The notes beneath the pieces are model-generated. The model searched no databases and was not told where the DNA came from. It saw only the letters and a program-made list of their open reading frames with translations. A program made the translations under genes and the position numbers. A stretch of DNA of 64,000 bases from Datisca glomerata (Eukaryota; Streptophyta; Magnoliopsida; Cucurbitales; Datiscaceae), in NCBI GenBank assembly GCA_003255025.1, contig QANY01011455.1, forward strand, positions 62,001 through 126,000, in the 5' to 3' direction. Below, piece after piece: positions 48,390 through 59,300 of this stretch (positions within the stretch are counted from its first letter, which is position 1; each line of letters begins with the position of its first letter).

Positions 48390-49401
48390 ATATAAATAGA
48401 AAAAATCACCAATTTGACTATCATAGTTTTTCTCAAATTTCAGTTTCACCTTTCTCTCCCTCATCTCCCTCATCACTTAAAACATTCTTCTGCCTTTTCT
48501 TTCATCTCTCCCTCTCTCTCCTTCACGATTCCAATCAAAACGCAAACTATTTCTCCATTTGTTTACTGTGTTTGTCTTATTCTTCCATTGAAATGGCCTG
48601 TCGCTTAAACTCTTTCTCCATTTGTTTCATGCTCATTTTTTTCACTGCCTTCTATGCCTTTTGTGTAAGTTTATGTTTTTGTTTTTGCAAAATTCAATAT
48701 AAAGCTTGTATGATCTAGAACATAGGCACATGATCTGGACACGGGCAAAGTTCAATGCAAAACATGAAGCTATGCTTCTTCCATTTTAAGATTTGAATTT
48801 TCCTTGGAAATCAGAACTTGGCAAAGAAACATGTTTCTTAAATACAATCATCCCCGTCAAGAGGCTTAACCTACACAATATTGCAATCAACAAAATGCAA
48901 CTCAAGAATATCACTTCAACAAAAAAAATGCAACCAGAGAGAGAGAGGTGAATGGTCATCTGATTTACAAAGGGTTAAAAGGTAAAAAAACTCTAGAAAG
49001 TGAACATGTGAACATGATGGAGTGGAGATGTGAGAGTGAAAATGAATAAAGGAAAGTTGTATTTAATTGATGATAGGGGTATGTATAAATATAGAGAGGT
49101 TATCGACGGAAAGGAGTTGGAGAAGAGAGAGAATTTTTTGTTGTTGGAAGTGCGGTTGGAGAAGAGAGAGATTTTTTTTTTTGTTGAAAGTGCAATATGT
49201 GCGCCTCACGCATGTCATATGTGAACTTTATGTGCCGCGTCAGCGTTTCCATCAACGTCAATAAACATAAGTGATATAATGATCATATTGAAACGTTAAG
49301 TGAAGTCGGATGATCAAGTTGGGAATTTTTTAAAACACAATGGGCAAATTAATTTTAAGACAAATTACAATGGTCAAATTGATAATTTTCTCATATAAAT
49401 A
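48390..49401. mobile_element. Non-autonomous MULE-like element with perfect 9-bp TSD
   Basis: The element 48399-49392 (994 bp) is flanked by identical ATATAAATA at 48390-48398 and 49393-49401. Its ends are imperfect inverted repeats over about 45 bp: gaaaaaatcaccaatttgac on the left, and on the right (complement) gagaaaattatcaatttgac. A 9-bp target duplication with inverted ends is the hallmark of Mutator-like elements. No transposase. It carries a pyrimidine-rich block, a short signal-peptide-like frame (48593) and a 38-bp tandem duplication built on ttggagaagagagaga (49117-49195). Confidence 0.82.
48593..48718 (+). CDS. Candidate short secreted-peptide reading frame within the MULE-like element
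   Basis: An ATG in a fair context (ttgaaATGGC), preceded by a CT-rich leader-like tract, opens a frame starting MACRLNSFSICFMLIFFTAF. This is a hydrophobic stretch with the features of a signal peptide. The frame can end at TAG 48716 (41 residues, five more Cys), or a good splice donor gtaagt at 48665 could remove it after 24 residues. I recognise no family and no downstream exon. Because it lies inside a 9-bp-TSD transposon it may be the captured first exon of a host gene (Pack-MULE pattern). It could equally be chance. Confidence 0.25.
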   Translation: MACRLNSFSICFMLIFFTAFYAFCVSLCFCFCKIQYKACMI

Positions 49402-49692
49402 TATATGATATAACACGTATAACATATACGTATATATGCTATATATGCATGGTGTGTATAACGTGTGTGCGTACACACACATATATATGAAAAAGTGTTA
49501 TATAAACAATATAAACCAATAATATGCAAATATATATCTTATGTATGCAGGTGCATATACTGTCTGTGCGTGCACGTATATATTTAGTAGAAATAATAAA
49601 TAATATATATGAATAATGTATTAAAGTATCTAACATATATAAATAATATTGAAATATATAACAATATAAATATATACCGTATATACAATATA
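49402..49692. repeat. TA/TG-rich microsatellite-like tract
   Basis: Mixtures of atatat, gtgtgcgt, acacac and tatacg dinucleotides, similar in kind to 42061-42723. Open frames here are artefacts. Confidence 0.75.
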
Positions 49693-49940
49693 TAACTGTA
49701 GCGTGTTGAAAATTTCTCTAAAGTTTCAAACATTTTCCCTTCACACTCTTTCAATATTTTTGAATATTTTCTCTCTCCTAATGTTTTCAAAATCTTCTCT
49801 CTCTAATAAACACAATAATAAAAAAGCTATTTGTAGTAAAAGATTTCTAAGGATATAATTAGAGATATTTGAGGAGAGATAGAGAGAGATTTTTAGAGAT
49901 ATAAAAAGAGAGAGAAATAACAAAATAGATGTAAACTAGT
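49693..49940. repeat. Dispersed repeat R, copy 2
   Basis: gtagcgtgttgaaaatttct at 49693 through gagagaaataacaaaatag at about 49930, colinear with copy 1 at 48239 but with extra ctctctc/gagagag stretches. Nature unknown: no terminal inverted repeats or target duplication identified. Confidence 0.6.
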
Positions 49941-50019
49941 ATTTACATAAATAAATAAAATTATTTAATTTAATTTAATTAATTGTTATTTATAGAAAAA
50001 TGCTATATAGTAAGAATTT

Positions 50020-50399
50020 TATTGACCATATTAACAGTGGGCCCAAAAGGCGATCCAATCAGATGCCACGTGGATGAAGATCAACAATGCTAAACCCATT
50101 CATTCACCAGACTCCACCATCAAATCATGTTGACCAAAACCTTCCAAAAGCAGACAGATCAGACGGCTAAACCCATCACTTCATCACTGGAAACCTCCAT
50201 TGCATCTTCCTCTCTGTTCTCTCTCTCTCCGTCCTCACTGGAGGCGCCAAAAACCAAAAAACCTCATTTTATCAAATTCAGAAGCTGAAGAAGAAAAAGA
50301 GAAAAAACAGATAATAAAAAAGCAGCTCAAAGAAGAAGAGACAGAGCTATAGTTCCAGAATCCAGCCTGGACCCTTGGGTCTCATTCAGTCAAGCAAGC
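50020..50399 (+). promoter_or_regulatory. Promoter and 5' UTR region of the MOS14-like gene
   Basis: Upstream of the ATG lie gtgggccc (TGGGCC, TCP-type element, about 50037), a G-box in gccacgtgga (about 50064) and two ttgacc W-box-like cores. A pyrimidine patch ctctctctctccgtcc (about 50220), typical of plant transcription start regions, comes next. No clear TATA box. TCP-element plus Y-patch without TATA is common for housekeeping plant genes. The purine-rich stretch 50280-50345 is probably 5' UTR. The transcription start was not determined. Confidence 0.5.
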
Positions 50400-53300
50400 A
50401 TGGAGCTCCAGAACACTGTCAAGGAAGCCCTAAATGCACTCTACCATCACCCTGACGATACCGTTCGTATGCAAGCCGATCGCTGGCTCCAAGATTTCCA
50501 GCGGACTCTCGATGCGTGGCAGGTACTCTCTCTTCGTCTTCCTGTTTCTCATCAATATTTTTTTTTTGATTGACAAGACAGTATTTTAGCTTTTCCAGCT
50601 CGGTTGGGGGGAGGTTTCGAGTTCATTTGTCGTCCGTTGTGATTTCTGTTCGGCGTTCCTGATTAATCAGCTTAAATTTTTGTCTTTTGTAATGTAATTG
50701 GAGTAAATTGGCTCGCTATTGTGAATTCTAAATGTGTTCGAAGCTATTGAAAACCGAGGGAGGCTCAATTTATTATTAGGGTTTGTTTGAATATGTTGAT
50801 GGCTGATCATGGTAGTCTTTTTTTTTCTGTTACGGGAGGGGTAGAGCAATTAAAGTTTGACACGTTATGATGAAAAATGCTACCTTTTATTCGTTGTACT
50901 TGTCTTCAATCTTACTACTTGTTGCTTTTACCTTCTTTCGCAGTTCCATATAAATAGCGAAGCAAAGTTCATAGTTACACATTTTAAACTTTCAGTGAAA
51001 TTAACTTTTCATATTCTTTCAGGTTGCTGATAATTTGCTTCATGACTCCACTAGCAATTTGGAGACATTGATCTTTTGCTCTCAAACTCTCAGAAGCAAG
51101 GTAACCTTCTTTGGCATTGTATCAATCTTACCAACTGATGCAGTTACCTACTTCTTATTTCCCTCGAATTCTTAGGTAGTTGAGACATGTGATGATTACC
51201 TGGTTTTAGTTCCTACTTCATTCTATATCTGATCCAGGTACAACGAGATTTTGAAGAGCTACCTTCTGAAGCGTTTCGCCCATTACGTGATTCGCTAAAT
51301 GTAAGTGTCTTGTACCTCTGATCAATTTCTTAAGCTTGCAAAATTTGTTCATTAGTGAAGAGAAGTATTGCATTTATATCAAGTCACCAACTTGCATCAT
51401 TACTGGATATACTTTATTGAAGGCCATACTTAATGTTTCATTGAATTTGAAATCGGTTCTCAAGTTCAGTTGGTTTTGACGACGTTCCATTTCAAGTGCA
51501 CATATCTTCCTCACTGGAGTAGTCGGGGAAATTGGTTATCTTTAGTAGAAGAACTATTGAATAGAAATTCCTTCTTGAAGAAGCATTTGATACATGTTGC
51601 TACCTGGATGCGTTCAATATATATTTTCTTTGCTAATCTTAGTTGACCTTTCCTTTTTCTTGCAATCAGTGGATACGATTTTATATTAGAGTGGATAAGC
51701 TTTTATCTTTCTTTATTCTTTTGTTTAACATAACCCATCTTTTATTGTATTGCTTGACCTATAATGGAAGCTGTGTCAATTTTGATTGCAATGAAAGTTT
51801 TAATTGCAGAACTTATTGAGGAAGTTCCACAAGGGTCCCCCTAAAGTTAGAACTCAGGTACTGTCTAGTTTCTCCCATTCCTAGCCGTCGAATAACTGAT
51901 GATCATAAGAGGATGTGATACTCAAATATCTGGCTTCGTAGATTAGCATTGCTGTTGCTGCATTGGCTGTGCATGTTCCTGCAGAAGACTGGGGGGATGG
52001 TGGTATTGTCAAATGGCTAAGAGATGAGATGAACTCACATCCAGAATACGTACCCGGATTTCTGGAGTTGCTAACAGTTTTGCCTGAGGTATGAATTTGC
52101 AATTGTCGGTAGGTTTTGCAATTGTCGGTAGGTTCTGTGGTCATAAAATTATGGAAAGACTATCATCTTGGATGCTGACTAGTAGAGATGTTCATTAAGA
52201 AATATTGTTGTAGTGTGTAGCAGTATGCAGGATTAAAAAGTCCGATGTGAAATGAGCAATTAAATTGGCACCGAGCTTTGAATTCTCATACTTTTAGAAA
52301 AAAATAATGGTTCATCCCATCTTCTGAGTAGTGAGAACGCCTTCTAGATTGCTCTCTAGTATTTGCAGGCAGATTCTCCTTATGTTTTCAATAATCTTGA
52401 GTACAAGAGTACTTTAGTTCTACAATTAGATGGATGCTGCACTAGTTTCTTTATATTTTAGAAAAGTTGTACTTAACTTACTTAAGATCATTAGTTACTT
52501 TTCTTGTTGCAATTCCCTTGTTTCCTAATTCTTTTTATAATCAGGAAGTGTTTAACTACAAGATAGCAGCTCGTCCAGATAGACGCCGCCAATTCGAAAA
52601 GGAGCTCACATCGCAAATGGAAGTTGCTCTTAGTATTTTGACAGCTTGTTTGAATATTAACGAGCTTAAGGAGCCGGTAGGATCTTTTTCAAATCATTAA
52701 AAGCTTATGTAATCTATATCGATGTTCAAATTATCATATATTCCTGTTTTTGAATGTAACAATTAAATGGCTTTTTGACAATTTTAATTGGATGGAATTG
52801 TTAGGTTCTCGAGGCATTTGCTTCTTGGCTTCGATTAAAGCATGGGTACGTGTTTCCGTTTCTTCATTTTATGTGGACATGTTACATACTTTGTATTCAG
52901 GGTACATAAAGTTTTGTCTGTGTAAGTTTTAGCGGGAACATGATAAATGTTTTAGTTTGTATTCTTAAATTATAAGATGGATCCAAGTAGGCAAATAATC
53001 AATGTTTGGCAACTTCGAACTATCGTTCACAGCTTTATGATAGGTGATTTTTTAAAACAAATTTGAAAAAGGAAGGATTCTCCTATATGTATTGGTTTAA
53101 GGCACTTTGTTACCGTTAAAAATATATGTATTGTTTTAAGTAATAAGTTATCTCTTAGTGATTTCTCATTATTCGGCAAGTTGATGAACATTAACTTTTT
53201 TTAAGTTCTTTATCACGCTTCTAGATTTTACTGATATAGTTTTCAGTTTCTATTACCCTCTTCTTGTGAATAACGCTTCACTAGAAAAGGGAAACTTCTT

Positions 53301-56300
53301 CCGAGTGGTGTAAAGAGAACTGGAGTCCGAATTTAGGTTATTTACCAAAACATGAAGAGCATTAGTTCATCTGGAGGCAATTAATATAGAAAAGAAGGGA
53401 TTGTTATGGACACTGTTAATCTCTGCAATTGGAGATGACTCTTAATCTATAAAGGAAACCTATAAATATATTTGATAGACCTAAAAAATTTTCCAAGCAA
53501 GTGTGACAATGAAGGCGGTTAATTCAACCAAACCACTCTATTATCCTAATAGTTGTAACTTGTAAGCTTTCTCATTCTTGCTTCCTAATAAACTATTGAG
53601 AACAATGGCTCCCAATTCCATACAATTAAAATTTCCATAAATACTTATAACCAAGACTCAGTCAATATTCTTGGCAAGGTCCTCTAGATAAATAATTGGT
53701 GAGCGACATGTATCATGTGCAATACAAGATGAGCTGATTGGTGGATCCCTTTTCCTGATGCATTTCATATAAAAGAAGATCCCTATTCCCATTGCACATG
53801 AAATATCTAGTTATGTTATGGATGTTTTTCTATGAATCTACATTATGCCAGTTATTTCATCTAGGCTGTTTTATTTTTTTCTCTCTATTTCATAAGTTGG
53901 TCTGTTTATTGGTATGGGCTAAAAATATTGCACTAGTCCTGCATTTTGGCTGCAATTTTTATTGCTCAAATCTTTGTTCATGTGATCTTTTTGAGCATCC
54001 TGCAAGGGATTACTGGATGTGACGTCGTTCTACTGATTGATTTTATTTGCTTCGTTAATGCCAAGTTATGAAATCATTTTATTTGTACTCTTCTTTTGTC
54101 TATTTAGGAAAGAAGTAATATGTAGCAATATTTTATTTCGTTAAATTGCTTGTGTTTCAGAATCCCGGGCTCTGTGCTTGCTTCTCATCCATTGGTGCTC
54201 ACTGCTCTCTCAAGCTTAAGTTCTGAGCTCCTTTCAGAGGCTTCTGTAAATGGTAATGCAATTGGGACAACCTAAGAGTTCTCTAGGATGCTATTATATT
54301 CAATTGATAACCTGAGTATAGGACATTCTTATACCCCTTAAACAACTATAAACAAAATGCCCAAGAAGAACGAAATTTATGATTTCATTTGTTAAATCTA
54401 GTAAATGTGCCAGCAAAGCTCATATCCTAGCCAGTTCATAATCAGACAGGTTTGTTGCAATGTAGAAAGTAAAATGAAATCATGGAAACACATTTGTTTT
54501 CGGTTATATCATTTACATTCATTACTTCTATTCTCAGGAAAGCTGAAAGTGTTATTATTGTTTTGTGCCTATTTTACCTCTAGATCGAATGGCAGATTAT
54601 AGTTTCTCACCGGTCTCCAAATTGTAATTTAATCTTCCTAGAGAATACTCTTGGAAAAACGCATGTATAGTAGACAGTGAGGGATCACAACATGAACCAT
54701 CATGCATTCATTGTTATTATGAAATTTGATCTACATGCTTCCATATAATATTTCTCTCTCAGTTTTCTATGGCTTTATAGATATACCTGACATACTCCCT
54801 ACCTCATGCCTGCATGCATGTCGGAGTTCCATGTTCTTAATCTATTCTTTTGAGACATTACTCTTATGATAATATCTCTTGTTTCCCCTTTACTCTATGT
54901 GCAGTCATTTCCGAATTGATACATTATTCAGCAGCTGGAAGTTCTGGTGGTGTTCCTGTCCACATGCCCCTGATTCAAGTAATAGTGCCTCAGGTTATGA
55001 ACCTAAAGGCACAACTTAGAGATTCTTCAAAGGTAGCTAATACTGATATTGTCAAGTTTGACTTTCTTTTGACCTTCTTCTTCTTCTTCTTCCCTTTATG
55101 TTTGGGGGGGGGGGGACAAAGCTATCAAAGTTCTATCGAGGATCAAGAATCAACAAATTAGGAGCTTTGTTAGCTTAGAACAAATTCAGAGTTTTTCTTT
55201 TATTTGTTTTAGTATATCAGCTGCTGGACTAGGTTTCTTTATATTTTCTCAAATTAGCATCGGGGATATTTTCGTCATTTTCAGAACTACAAATTTCATG
55301 TTTTATTTTGAGTTGTTAATTTTTATTTAGGATTTTCAGGTGATAGACTTTTAACTTTAAGGTTTAAAGAGTCTATCTTTATAGGAAAAGAAGTAAAGTT
55401 CACTATGACTTGATTTCCTAGTTAATTAGGATTTAGGACTCTTTGAGTCATATTAGGATTATAATTTCCAGCTGCCTCTTTTCTTGTAAATATCTCCTAT
55501 AGTTTATTTTTAGCAGATTTTGATGAATAAACAAGAGATTTCTTGATATTTTGCTTTCTTGAGTTGCATGATGCAACTCTAACCCTAGGTTTGAGTGAGG
55601 CCTCAGGATTCCTTCAGATTTTCTATTTAGTTTTCTTGATATATTTCTTGCTGAAAACCCTAGATCATCCAAGAACTGTAGTCTTGCAACCTTAAACCCT
55701 AAAACACAGTTTTAGTCCATAAAACATTCCTACATCAAGTTCAAAATTCAATTTAAGAACTTGTCGTACATCATAAAGCCTCCTATGAAAAGGGTTTCTA
55801 TATTGTAACAGATGAGGGAAGCAAGAAATTCTCATTAGAGATACTATTCCCGTACATTGGATATTGTTTCCATTCCTCTGTTGTGGTTATTGGATAGTTG
55901 TGTGTAAATATCAGTGTATTTGTTTATTTTTTAGTATACAAAATTGTCTGTAGCCTTCACCATTTCATATCTTGTGTGTTGACCCGTTTGAATTCTTTGA
56001 TGCATTGGATCTACTGGTTGCATTGCATCAATTTTGATTGATCCTTCTAATTTAATTTTTGAGAAAAGCACAAAATACGCCCTCTAAGTTTACACTTTCT
56101 GTTATTTCTATCTTTGAAATTTCATTTTTGACCTAAAAATAACTTTCTGTTCAATTCAATGCATTTCTGTGCCATTAATATAGCCGAAACTGCATCGTTA
56201 TTGCTTCTGAAATCTCAGCGAAAACCACATCGTTTTGGCTTCTGAAATCTCGGCGAAAACCACGTCGTTTTAGGCAAACAAGTGAGAGCTTAACATTTCC

Positions 56301-59300
56301 TCAGCTTTTTTTTTCTCTTCTTCATGGGGGTTCAAGATTTTTTTCGGGTGGGTTTATTGAAGAAAAATGGCTATGGCAGTGGCGACCACAGATAGAGTAA
56401 GCAGTGGGAGTATCACCAAGCACCTTGACAGTAGCAGACAGTACGTCCGTGCACGGCGGAGCAAGTGGAGGCTCATGAACGAGTCCGTGCAGAGTGTCTG
56501 AGATGCAGATGCCATAGCCGAGTTCTTTGCAGCAGCAGTTGATTCGTGAATGGTCCATTCTCATACAAAACAAATTTTCATATTTGAAGTGATTTACAGG
56601 TGATTGCGGCAGCAGTTGTTTCGCAAAGCCGAGTTCTTTGCTGCGGAAGCAGTTCGGGACAATTTCAGATTTGAAGTGAAATGGAAAAATTATGTGGCTT
56701 GGTGCGAAATGAGAAATGGGAGAACTGAAGTGGAGTGAGATTTCAGAAGTTAAAACGACATAGTTTTGGCTATATTAACGGCAGCAGAAATGGATATTGA
56801 AGGAAAGTTTTAGTTCAAATATTCAGGGTTAGAAATGAAGAAATAAAACTACATGGTTAGAAATGACAGAAAGTGAAACTTGGTGGGTGTGTTTTGTAGT
56901 TTTCCCTTAATTTTTCCTCCTGTCTCCACGGAAATTATGACAGAGTTGGTTGTAAAAAAGGATACTGAATGATTTCCAAGTTGTTATATTTGTACGTACA
57001 AGAATATATAGTCTATTGTCTGCAGTTAAGGAAGGATGCATGTTCACGTATGAAATGACAAAGTTCAAAAATCATATTGAAAGGTGTGCATGATTTTTAA
57101 AAGGAATATTTATAATTTTTTTTGTTGATGTACTTCTAACTTTTCATACTTGTGCCGTTCATTGATCTATTAGAAAAAGAATGAAACTGTTGATTTTGCC
57201 ATGTCAAGTTGCTTTTCCAAATATAAATAGCACAATTGCTTGTAGTAGAGAGTTAATCAGTGGATACATATTTCCATGCATGGTTGTTATCTCATACTTC
57301 TTTTATGATCTTAGGAAGCAGTCCAGGATATTTTTATTATTTCCACATAGCTTCTTTTATATATATTTTAATCCATTACTCTTTATATGGAAATTCCCTC
57401 TGGAGCATTTTAGCAATTTGGAATCGTTAATAATCTAACTTAGATGTTTTATTTACTTCTACTATCATCACTTATTTTAGGATGAAGAAGACGTGAAGGC
57501 CATTGCTCGCTTATTTGCCGACATGGGGGACTCATATGTTGAACTGATTGCAACTGGTAATATGGCATCTAGAGAATTGTAATCTGAATAAATAGCGTGG
57601 AGAATATTTTTAGTTTCAGAAATTTTCTGTTTAACGATATATAACGCAAATCCTTTATTGTTCTGTCATCTTCCCTAGGTTCTGATGAATCAATGTTAAT
57701 GGTGCATGCTCTGTTGGAAGTTGCTTCACACCCAGAATATGATATCGCTTCAATGACCTTCAATTTTTGGCACAGTCTTCAAGTAAACTTGATCAAAAGG
57801 TGAATTTCCCCAAAGCCTACCGGCATTCGGTATTTTTCTTGAAACATAATATTAACTTTTTCAATTCTGTTTCATCAGAGACGCGTATATCTCTTTCACC
57901 AATGACACTTCTATTGAAGCTGAGAGGAATAGAAGGCTGCAAATATTTTGCCCAGTGTACGAGTCACTTGTTTCCCTGGTATGTTATGGTCTTGAAAATA
58001 ATGCACTCAACAAGTTAAAGCACGTGTCCTGCATCTTGGAGTAGTTGGAGATGGTTTTATTAGAGTTCATAGGCTGAATATATATTTAGTATGGACATGA
58101 TTTTCCATGCCTTTGTTTAGACATTTGTGAAGGATATCTAAATTTACAAATGATGCTCATCACTGATTACAAGTATCGCACAAGTTCCTGATTTTCCATG
58201 CCTTTGTTTAGACATTTGTGAAGGATATCTAAATTTCTCTACAGGAGTGGAAGTTATAGATGGGAGGATGATGAATAGCATTTGGGGAAAGAGATTTAAA
58301 AATTGGTCGTTTATTCCTTCTATAGGAAGAGGAGGGGGGATAGTTGTAGTTTGGGATGTGAGAATTTTAAATGCTGTGGAGTTTGTCTTGGGTGAGTCAG
58401 TCAAGTTTAGAAACTCTGATGGTGTTGAGTGGTGGTTTTCTGGCATTTATGGTCCGAATAGATGTAGCATTAGAAACTGGTTTTGGGAGGAGTTAGCAGC
58501 TTTGTATGGTTAATGTAGTCCTAATTGGTGTCTTGGCGGTGATTTTAACATGGTTAGGTTTCAATCTGAAAAAATGGGGTCAATAGGGTCACTTGAAGCA
58601 TGAGAAGCTCTGATAGTTTTATCCAAGAGTCTGAACCGAGGGATATTAGATTACATAATGCAGAATTTACGTGGTCAAATTTGAGGGGGAGATTGGTTTG
58701 CAGCAAAATTGATAGATTTCTTTTTACCATAGGTTGGGAGGATATATTCTTAAATGCGAGGCAAGAAGCCTTATCGAGGGTCACTTCTGATCATTGTCCA
58801 ATTATCTTAGATACTATGCGTTTAAGTGGGGTCCAACCCCTTTTGGATTCGAGAACATGTGGCTAAATCATGGTGCTTTCAAAGATTGTGTTAGAAGATG
58901 ATGGGAGGAGCCTCAAAACTTTAGATGGGAAGGATATAAATTTGCAAGGAAGCTTGATCATCTGAAAAAGAATTTCAGATAATGGAATAAAGTGGTGTTT
59001 GGAAACATAGGTTTTGAAAAAAGGGTTATTATTTCCAAAATTAAGGAGTTAGATGATAAGGAGATTTTAGATCATGGTAATTTGAAGCTAAGATCAGAGA
59101 GGGATGAGTTAAAACTAAGATTGGGAGAAGGTCATATCTTTGGAAGAAATTTCTTGGAAGCAGAAGGCAAAAATTAATTGGATTAAGGATTTGGAGAATA
59201 ACTCGAAGATGTTTCATGGAAAGTTGATGAATAAGTTAGTTGTGGATGATGGAACTATTCTGGAGGAGGAAGAAGATATTGTTAAGGAAGTTTTGCGATA

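Noticed and set aside
52467..52932. Open frames extending exon 6 and 7 into the introns
   Set aside because: Conserved protein sequence stops exactly at the GT donors and resumes after AG acceptors; the extensions are intron translation.
55114..55127. Run of 13 G residues in intron 9
   Set aside because: A G-quadruplex role was considered, but a single homopolymer of this kind is more likely slippage or a sequencing artefact; no further guanine tracts are nearby.
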